Assembly: GCA_037439425.1 (NCBI GenBank)
Contig: JBBIWA010000003.1
Coordinates: 124,001-188,000, forward strand
Direction: 5' to 3'
DNA from: JBBIWA01 sp037439425
GTDB lineage: Bacteria > Acidobacteriota > Blastocatellia > RBC074
DNA length: 64,000 nucleotides
The notes beneath the pieces were generated by a model. It was not told the DNA's origin. It worked only from the letters and a program-made list of their open reading frames with translations, and ran no database searches. A program made the position numbers and the translations under genes. Numbering within the stretch: the first letter of the stretch is position 1; every line of letters starts with the position of its first letter. Below are positions 58,798-64,000 of the stretch, in pieces.

Positions 58798-60936
58798 ATG
58801 AAGTTGCAAACGGTCGGAATTCCCTGTTGCCTGCTGCTCCTGTGTCTGGCTGGTTCCAGCCTGGGAAAACTGAGTAACCGCCTCTTACCGCCCAGCACAG
58901 CAGCTGCCGAAACGATTCAACTTGAATCCGTGCTCACCGGGCTGCTCGCCCCGGTCTATGTGACCCATGCGCGTGATGGCCGCAATCGTCTCTTTATTGT
59001 CGAGCAACCGGGTATGATCAAAGTGTTGCAGCCGGAAGCGACTACGCCGACCATCTTTCTGGACCTCACTTCCAAAACCAGATTTGGCGGTGAGCGCGGT
59101 TTACTCGGCCTCGCTTTTCATCCGCAGTTTGCGAGCAATCGTCGTTTCTTCGTCAACTATACTCGGGTGCCGGATGGCGCCACGGTGATTGCTGAGTATC
59201 GGGTTTCAGCAGCAGATCCAAACGTAGCCGACCCTACCGAGACCGTGCTGCTGACCATTCCGCAACCGTTTGCTAATCACAACGGCGGAATGATTGAGTT
59301 CGGCCCGGATGGTTATCTCTACATTGGCATGGGCGATGGCGGGTCGGCCAATGATCCTGGTAATCGCGCGCAAAACGTCGAAGACCTACTCGGCAAAATG
59401 TTGCGCATAGATGTTGACCACCCTGGTGCAATGTTGCCTTATTCGTCCCCCTTCGACAATCCTTTCTTTGGCCTCATTCCAGGTCGCGATGAGATCTATG
59501 CGACGGGATTGCGCAATCCCTGGCGATTTTCCTTCGATCGCGCCACGGGCCAGCTCTATGCGGGGGATGTGGGACAGAATGCGCGAGAAGAAATAGACCT
59601 CATCACGCGCGGCGGCAACTACGGTTGGCGAATCATGGAGGGCAGCATTTGCAATCCGAACATCAATAATGGGAACTGCACCCCGCCTAACGGCCACATA
59701 CCTCCGATCGTCGAATACGATCATGCAAACGGACGCTGCTCCGTCACGGGCGGATATGTCTACCGCGGTACGAAATCCACCTTGCCGGTTGGAGCCTACA
59801 TCTACGGCGACTACTGCACGGGCGAGATCTTGATGTGGCATAACAACACGCAAAGCGTATTGCTTGACACTGATTTGCTGATCTCGTCATTCGGTGAAGA
59901 CGAAGCCGGAGAGATTTATGTGGTCGGCCATCGTGGCACTCTAGCGCGCATTGTCAATCCAAATTGTCCAACTTCGCTTTCTTTAACCAGTCAATCCTTC
60001 CCTTCTAGTGGGGGAATAGGAAATGTAACTGTCACCGGCAGTGGCGGGTGCGCCTGGACGGCAGTGAGTAATGCAAGCTGGATTACGATCACTTCCGGCG
60101 CCAGTGGCAGCGGCAATGGTACGGTCAGCTATAGGGTGGCGGATAATTCCAATGGTGGGCCGCGAACAGGAAGCCTGACAATCGCCGGGCAGACATTGAC
60201 GGTAATGCAATCTGGAGTCACGACCAGCGTCTCGGCCGCGAGCTTCACCGGAGCAACCGTCGCCAGTGAAGCGATTACGGCTGCCTTTGGCAACAACCTG
60301 GCGACGACGACACAGACCGTTACTTCTCTGCCTCTCCCTACTTCGCTGGTCGGAACGAGTGTCAGTATCAGGGATCGGGTAGGCAGTCTACATATGGCTC
60401 CCCTCTTCTTCGTTTCTCCGACTCAAGTTAACTACCAGATTCCGCCCAACACCGCTCTTGGTCCAGCAACAGTGACCATCACCAATGGAGATGGGGGGAC
60501 CTCGCTCGGAATGATTCAGATAAGCGCCATCGCTCCCGGCCTGTTTACTGCCAATGCTAATGGGCAAGGCGTGGCTGCAGGAGTCGCGCTGCGCCTCAGA
60601 GCTGATGGCTCGCAAAGCTATGAATCCATCGCCCAATTTGATGAGGCGCAAAACCAATACTTCCCCCGTCCGCTCGATCTCGGCCCTGAAACCGAGCAAG
60701 TCTTTCTCGTGCTGTTCGGCACCGGGATTCGACGTCATGGCAGCCTATCAGGTGTCATAGCCCACATTGGCAATGCTGAAGCGCAGGTGCTTTATGCAGG
60801 AGAGCAAAAGGATTTCGTTGGGCTCGATCAAGTCAATCTGCGCCTGCCACGCAGCTTGATCGGGCGCGGCGAGGTGAGCGTCACATTAACGGTTAACGGC
60901 ATTATGGCCAATCCTGTGCAGGTGAGTATAAAATAA
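58798..60936 (+). CDS. exported PQQ-type sugar dehydrogenase (GSDH) fused to BACON and TIGR03437-type modules
   Basis: 712 residues from ATG 58798; an earlier in-frame start (58702) lacks a signal-like sequence. The signal peptide is MKLQTVGIPCCLLLLCLAGS. Residues about 45-385 form the glucose/sorbosone dehydrogenase propeller: NRLFIVEQPGMIKVL, GGERGLLGLAFHPQF, NHNGGMIEFGPDGYLYIGMG, ATGLRNPWRFSFD, and GDVGQNAREEIDLI. A BACON domain (about 389-475, CAWTAVSNASWITITSG) and the C-terminal module (about 476-712, PLFFVSPTQVNYQIPPNTAL; VFLVLFGTGIR; VNLRLPRSLIGRGEVSVTL) follow. The last module is closely similar to the end of the giant protein at 10894. It would oxidise sugars in the periplasm or at the surface if PQQ is available. 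Confidence 0.92.
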   Translation: MKLQTVGIPCCLLLLCLAGSSLGKLSNRLLPPSTAAAETIQLESVLTGLLAPVYVTHARDGRNRLFIVEQPGMIKVLQPEATTPTIFLDLTSKTRFGGERGLLGLAFHPQFASNRRFFVNYTRVPDGATVIAEYRVSAADPNVADPTETVLLTIPQPFANHNGGMIEFGPDGYLYIGMGDGGSANDPGNRAQNVEDLLGKMLRIDVDHPGAMLPYSSPFDNPFFGLIPGRDEIYATGLRNPWRFSFDRATGQLYAGDVGQNAREEIDLITRGGNYGWRIMEGSICNPNINNGNCTPPNGHIPPIVEYDHANGRCSVTGGYVYRGTKSTLPVGAYIYGDYCTGEILMWHNNTQSVLLDTDLLISSFGEDEAGEIYVVGHRGTLARIVNPNCPTSLSLTSQSFPSSGGIGNVTVTGSGGCAWTAVSNASWITITSGASGSGNGTVSYRVADNSNGGPRTGSLTIAGQTLTVMQSGVTTSVSAASFTGATVASEAITAAFGNNLATTTQTVTSLPLPTSLVGTSVSIRDRVGSLHMAPLFFVSPTQVNYQIPPNTALGPATVTITNGDGGTSLGMIQISAIAPGLFTANANGQGVAAGVALRLRADGSQSYESIAQFDEAQNQYFPRPLDLGPETEQVFLVLFGTGIRRHGSLSGVIAHIGNAEAQVLYAGEQKDFVGLDQVNLRLPRSLIGRGEVSVTLTVNGIMANPVQVSIK

Positions 60937-60983
60937 CCCTACCACGAGCAGGGAGCTTGAGATAAGCACAGGAGATTACCATC

Positions 60984-61907
60984 ATGAAGGTTGGCATTGC
61001 GCTTCCGCAGCTTGGACCGCAAGCATCACCAGAAAATCTGATTCGAGTAGCGCAGCGAGCTGAAGAGCTAGGTTATGATTCGGTATGGGTATTGGAGCGA
61101 TTGCTCTGGCCACTCAATCCGCGAGAACCTTATCCCGCTTCAGATGATGGCAGCTTGCCCGAAGCATTTCAGAGCGTGCTCGATCCGATCGAAACGTTAA
61201 CCTTCGTAGCAGCATATACCAAGAAGGTACGGCTGGGAACGAGCGTGCTGGTCTTGCCTTATCACACGCCGATTCAACTGGCGCGTCGTTTGGCTACGCT
61301 TGATGTGCTTTCCGGTGGCCGGGTGGATGTTGGCGTTGGCGTCGGCTGGTCGCGCGATGAGTTTGAGGCCGCAGGCACCCCATTTGAACGACGTGGCGCG
61401 CGCAGCGACGAGTTTCTGCAGGCAATGATCGCACTCTGGACCAAGGACCCAGTGAAGTTTGATGGCCAGTTCTACCGCATCCCTGAATCAAAGGTAGGGC
61501 CCAAGCCGGTGCAAAAACCCTATCCACCGATTTACGTGGCAGGCTATGGCCCCCATGCTTTTGAGCGCGCAGTCAGATTCGGTCAAGGATGGAATCCGGC
61601 TGGTCTGCCCAGCTTCGAGTGGCTAGAAAAGATGATTGAGCAGTTCCACGAGACGGCCAGAGGTGCAGGACGTAGCCCGATGGCAGTGGTGTTGCGCGTC
61701 TTTCCGGTGGTCTTTGATCGCTCTCTAGGGAAGGACCGGAAGCCGTTGATGGGCACTCTGGATGAGATCCGCCAGGATCTCAAACGGCTGCGTGAGATGG
61801 GCGTAGCAGAAATAGTTCACGCTCCGCCAGAGATCGGATTCAGGACTTCAGCCAGCATCGAGGAAGGACTCCTCCGTCTGGAACAGTTACGCCTGATCTC
61901 CCAGTAG
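60984..61907 (+). CDS. LLM-class F420-dependent oxidoreductase
   Basis: A 307-residue luciferase-like TIM-barrel protein. ATG 60984 follows CAGGAGATTACC. It opens MKVGIALPQLGPQASPENLI. Further conserved segments are AEELGYDSVWVLERLLWP, LDPIETLTFVAAYTKKVRLG, TSVLVLPYHTPIQLARRLAT, LDVLSGGRVDVGVGVGWSRD and YPPIYVAGYGPHAFERAVRF. This is the TIGR03619 group, which mostly uses F420 rather than FMN. The substrate is not predictable. A second enzyme of an F420-associated fold is encoded 280 bases downstream. Confidence 0.9.
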   Translation: MKVGIALPQLGPQASPENLIRVAQRAEELGYDSVWVLERLLWPLNPREPYPASDDGSLPEAFQSVLDPIETLTFVAAYTKKVRLGTSVLVLPYHTPIQLARRLATLDVLSGGRVDVGVGVGWSRDEFEAAGTPFERRGARSDEFLQAMIALWTKDPVKFDGQFYRIPESKVGPKPVQKPYPPIYVAGYGPHAFERAVRFGQGWNPAGLPSFEWLEKMIEQFHETARGAGRSPMAVVLRVFPVVFDRSLGKDRKPLMGTLDEIRQDLKRLREMGVAEIVHAPPEIGFRTSASIEEGLLRLEQLRLISQ

Positions 61908-62060
61908 GCTCCTTCGTAAGCTGTCGGGCCAAGCGCTTAGTTGGTCACTCTCTTGCCTACTGCTGCGGAGTTCGCAGCAAGCTGACCGCTACGGCCCGGC
62001 AGCCCACCTTTTATTGTCTCAGGGCGTCGCAGGAGCTAGATGAAGGATTACTCTGAAAAT
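61908..62060. other. intergenic, small hairpin
   Basis: Short gap after the luciferase-like gene; an AGCTTGCTG..CAGCAAGC-type arm around 61975 is present but no T-tract follows. Confidence 0.3.
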
Positions 62061-62140
62061 CCTGGGTGCGCACTGGCAGCTCTCCGCTCCAGCAGGCTGT
62101 TAGCTTCAGACCAGGCAGGCTAGAAGCTTGCCTACCCAGG
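62061..62140. repeat. palindromic dispersed element, copy 8
   Basis: Left end CCTGGGTGCGCACTGGCAGC, right arm GGCAGGCTAGAAGCTTGCC then TACCCAGG. The right flank CCGTTTCTGGGTGCCGCGTG AGCGGCCTGAAG then GACTCTT runs to within a few bases of the start codon at 62189, so the ribosome site of the next gene comes from the element. Confidence 0.8.
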
Positions 62141-62188
62141 GTGGTCTTACCGTTTCTGGGTGCCGCGTGAGCGGCCTGAAGGACTCTT

Positions 62189-62632
62189 ATGCCGCCTGAA
62201 CTTGACGACAGTACGCGAGCCTTTATCCGTCAGCAGCGGGTGGCGCACTTGGCCACGGTTTCAGCAGCAGGACAGCCTCTGGTCGTCCCTATCTGCTATG
62301 TCTTTGATGGCGAGTGTATTTACTCGCCACTTGATGAGAAGCCGAAAAGCGTGGCGGCGCACCGCCTGAAGCGCGTGCGTAACATTGCAGCCAATCCACG
62401 CATCTCGCTAGTGATTGATTATTACTCGGAGGATTGGAGCCAGCTTGCCTATGTGATCATCAGCGGGCTGGCCGAAATCATCGAGCCGGATGAGTCGCAT
62501 TACAGTGAGCGCGAGCGCGTCGTTGCTCTGCTGCGGGAGAAATACCCACAATACAAAACGATGGAAATTGACAGGCTGCCGCTGATCAAAATCCGTGTGG
62601 TCAGCCTTAAGCGATGGCAGGCGCAATCATAA
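62189..62632 (+). CDS. PPOX-class F420-dependent oxidoreductase (pyridoxamine-5'-phosphate-oxidase-like fold)
   Basis: A 147-residue split-barrel protein. It opens MPPELDDSTRAFIRQQRVAH, then LATVSAAGQPLVVPICYVFD, the strand IYSPLDEKPKSVAAHRLKRV, and RNIAANPRISLVIDYYSEDW with the conserved W. The pattern matches the TIGR03668 subgroup, thought to use F420 or flavin to reduce or bind an unknown substrate. It may be co-regulated with the luciferase-like enzyme upstream. The start codon lies in the right flank of a palindromic element; there is no clear AGGAG-type site. Confidence 0.88.
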   Translation: MPPELDDSTRAFIRQQRVAHLATVSAAGQPLVVPICYVFDGECIYSPLDEKPKSVAAHRLKRVRNIAANPRISLVIDYYSEDWSQLAYVIISGLAEIIEPDESHYSERERVVALLREKYPQYKTMEIDRLPLIKIRVVSLKRWQAQS

Positions 62633-62968
62633 CTGAGCTTTTGCAAATTTGAAGGTTGACCTAACTACTCTCAGGGGTGCAGTGCTGAGCTTCAGCAGGA
62701 GCGAGCTATCAGGATTGAGAGATCGAAAGCCCATCTGGCTGTGCCAGGAGCGCCCTGGGGGCATTGATTTGTAAGCCGCTGCTTACTGCGGGTTACTTCC
62801 CTTCACTTCTCACTAGAAACAGGTCGTCTCTCGGAGGCCACAGGAGCTACCAATTGTCACTCTATCTTGTGGGTCGCGAGCGGCTACCAGTCCTACTCTA
62901 TGGGCGCGAAGACCGAATTTGCACAAGTTCATTCATAATCTGCTCTTTGCCCGGCGCAGATGGGCTTT
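62633..62968. other. intergenic stretch, no gene seen
   Basis: No supported gene or repeat. The 134-codon forward frame from 62764 overlaps the real reverse-strand gene and has no ribosome site. Confidence 0.35.
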
Positions 62969-63523
62969 TCAAATGGGTTGGGGGAGAAGGCGGCAGCCGT
63001 GGCCGAAAGTTTCCAAGACGCGACGCAGCGAACGGTCAGCTACGGGCGCCAGAATTTGACGCGTGGTTTGCTCAACGCTCATCTCTTCCTGAGGGCGGAG
63101 CTCGGGCGCCAGATCGAGGCATTGCATCTGCTGGGCGAAGCGAACGACGTGAACCAGTTCGTGGGTGAGGACATAAAGAAGCAATGGCTTCAGTATCCCT
63201 TCGCCGGCGGTGGGCCAGTCTGGCAAAGTGCGCCTGACTGCTTGCAAGATGCGGTGATCCTGGACGCAAATGCGGTAAAGATCGCGGCGGTCAATCACCG
63301 TCTGGCCAACGCGCCGTGTTAGCTCGTAACACCTGACCTGGGCGAAAGCCTCATCGCTAATCTCTTCTGGCTCCAGTTCTCTCAAGGTGCGCACTTCGTA
63401 GTTCATCCGTTCCCATTCGCGCGGAGCCAGCACATAAAAGTCTTTCACCAATGTCTCCGCATCAAGGCGTGCGCGTTGCAGCAGAGCAAGATCAGCTTTT
63501 GCGAAACGTTGGAGCCTGCCCAT
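62969..63523 (-). CDS. uncharacterised protein with an HExxH zinc-metallopeptidase-like motif
   Basis: A 184-residue soluble, helix-rich protein. It starts at ATG 63523 (MGRLQRFAKADLALLQRARL). The HELVH motif lies in LLLYVLTHELVHVVRFAQQM at about residue 115-135, followed 25-30 residues later by EEMSVEQTTRQIL, which could supply a third (Glu) ligand as in gluzincins. The domain is short for a peptidase and no pro-region or signal is visible. The gene stands alone and is divergent from an efflux adaptor gene. The function is unknown; a minimal zinc protease or zinc-binding regulator is possible. Confidence 0.72.
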   Translation of the reverse strand: MGRLQRFAKADLALLQRARLDAETLVKDFYVLAPREWERMNYEVRTLRELEPEEISDEAFAQVRCYELTRRVGQTVIDRRDLYRICVQDHRILQAVRRTLPDWPTAGEGILKPLLLYVLTHELVHVVRFAQQMQCLDLAPELRPQEEMSVEQTTRQILAPVADRSLRRVLETFGHGCRLLPQPI

Positions 63524-63607
63524 AACTATTCGTCCCTAGAGCTTGGTTGCACATCTCAGATGATAATATGAGGGGTGGTGCTTGTACGTCAACCGTTCTC
63601 GTGCTAT

Positions 63608-63627
63608 GTAAGTATGTGCTTACTTAC
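63608..63627. promoter_or_regulatory. probable TetR-family operator
   Basis: GTAAGTA, six bases (TGTGCT), TACTTAC: a perfect 7-base inverted repeat 38 bases before the ATG of the efflux adaptor. AGTAAG...CTTACT palindromes of this shape are typical binding sites of TetR-type repressors controlling HlyD/ABC efflux operons. No repressor gene is seen in the window. Confidence 0.6.
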
Positions 63628-63664
63628 TCGCTGAACGAGATGATCTGCGCCCAAGGAGAGCTGA

Positions 63665-64000
63665 ATGAAGAAAGCTGCGAAGATTACCCTGGTGACGCTT
63701 ACCTCGCTGAGCCTGGCTGCGCTTCTGGAGAGTTGTGGGAATAAAGAGTTCAGCCTTAACTCAGACCCGCCCCTCGTCTTTTCCGGAACAATTGAGACGC
63801 GTGAGATTCGCGTTGGTTCTAAAGTCGGTGGGCGCGTCACAGAAGTGTTGGTCGAAGAGGGTCAGGAAGTGAAGGCAGGTCAGACGCTGGTGCGCTTCGA
63901 TATTGCCGAGTTGCTGGCGCAGCGCCAGCAACTCGAAGCACGCATTGCTCAGCAGCGCGCCCGGCTGGAGCGGCTCGAACGCGGGGCGCGCCCGGAAGAG
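63665..64000 (+). CDS. HlyD-type efflux membrane-fusion (adaptor) protein, cut by the right edge
   Basis: ATG 63665 follows CCAAGGAGAGCTGA. The first 112 codons read MKKAAKITLVTLTSLSLAAL then LESCGNKEFS, a lipoprotein-like signal with Cys in LESC. The lipoyl-type beta segment FSGTIETREIRVGSKVGGRV, TEVLVEEGQEVKAGQTLVRF and the start of the coiled-coil hairpin (ELLAQRQQLEARIAQQRARL) follow. Such adaptors link an inner-membrane ABC or RND pump to an outer-membrane channel. The rest of the operon is outside the window. The palindrome at 63608 is a probable regulator site. Confidence 0.9.
   Translation, partial: MKKAAKITLVTLTSLSLAALLESCGNKEFSLNSDPPLVFSGTIETREIRVGSKVGGRVTEVLVEEGQEVKAGQTLVRFDIAELLAQRQQLEARIAQQRARLERLERGARPEE

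Noticed and set aside
62764..63168. 134-codon forward frame
   Set aside because: Overlaps the better-supported reverse-strand HExxH gene and has no start signal.
63545..63570. Sigma-70 promoter TTGCAC ... GATAAT before the efflux adaptor
   Set aside because: Spacing between the two hexamers is only about 9-11 bases.

Overview
The window looks like a piece of a free-living, GC-moderate, Gram-negative-type bacterial chromosome, most likely from the phylum Acidobacteriota (perhaps class Blastocatellia). This is an inference from content. The support is an ECF sigma factor next to a TPR-fused Ser/Thr kinase, exported proteins carrying BACON modules and a C-terminal module of the TIGR03437 type, a TonB receptor with a carboxypeptidase-regulatory N-domain, hopanoid-type genes, F420-type oxidoreductases and a very high load of short dispersed repeats. 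No rRNA, tRNA, CRISPR array or intact transposon was seen.

Layout. 1-1.9 kb: end of a PfkB sugar kinase and an isocitrate-type dehydrogenase. 1.9-4.85 kb: a gene-free tract packed with several repeat families. 4.85-10.6 kb: a secreted protein, a DUF2071/SRPBCC pair, a transposase relic and three broken genes. 10.9-15.9 kb: a giant exported BNR-BACON-cohesin-dockerin-cohesin protein. 16.4-19.7 kb: an ECF sigma factor split by an in-frame TAG and its TPR kinase. 20-25.3 kb: a TonB receptor and a LytS/LytR-type two-component pair. 25.7-29.2 kb: a methyltransferase, a zinc-ribbon/FHA protein, a PP2C phosphatase and RdgB. 29.4-33 kb: an IS630 relic, a GMC oxidoreductase with an unknown partner, and scrambled gene fragments. 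33-39.5 kb: a SpoIIE-type phosphatase, two tiny lysine-rich proteins, a secreted repeat protein and a hemolysin III protein.

39.5-51.3 kb: MutS, a Ca2+/H+ antiporter, the cdaA-ybbR-glmM operon (c-di-AMP and cell-wall precursor), a site-2 protease, a hydrolase/dehydrogenase pair and a TPR lipid- or envelope-type protein. 51.4-56.5 kb: a lipid-type glycosyltransferase, type-2 IPP isomerase, an HpnG-like nucleosidase, YjbQ and HpnA, which together look like an isoprenoid/hopanoid locus. 56.8-64 kb: SelB, an exported PQQ-type sugar dehydrogenase, two F420-type enzymes, a small HExxH protein and the start of an efflux adaptor preceded by a TetR-type operator.

The most distinctive feature is the repeat biology. 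A palindromic element with CCTGGG...CCCAGG ends occurs at least eight times. One copy lies in frame inside the nucleosidase gene, and an unrelated palindrome lies in frame inside the histidine kinase gene, in the manner of Rickettsia palindromic elements. A 7-bp-periodic repeat, a 32-bp triplet and several small hairpin repeats fill the intergenic spaces and sit at the joints of gene fragments. Three of the broken genes are interrupted by an in-frame TAG that could each have been a CAG glutamine codon.
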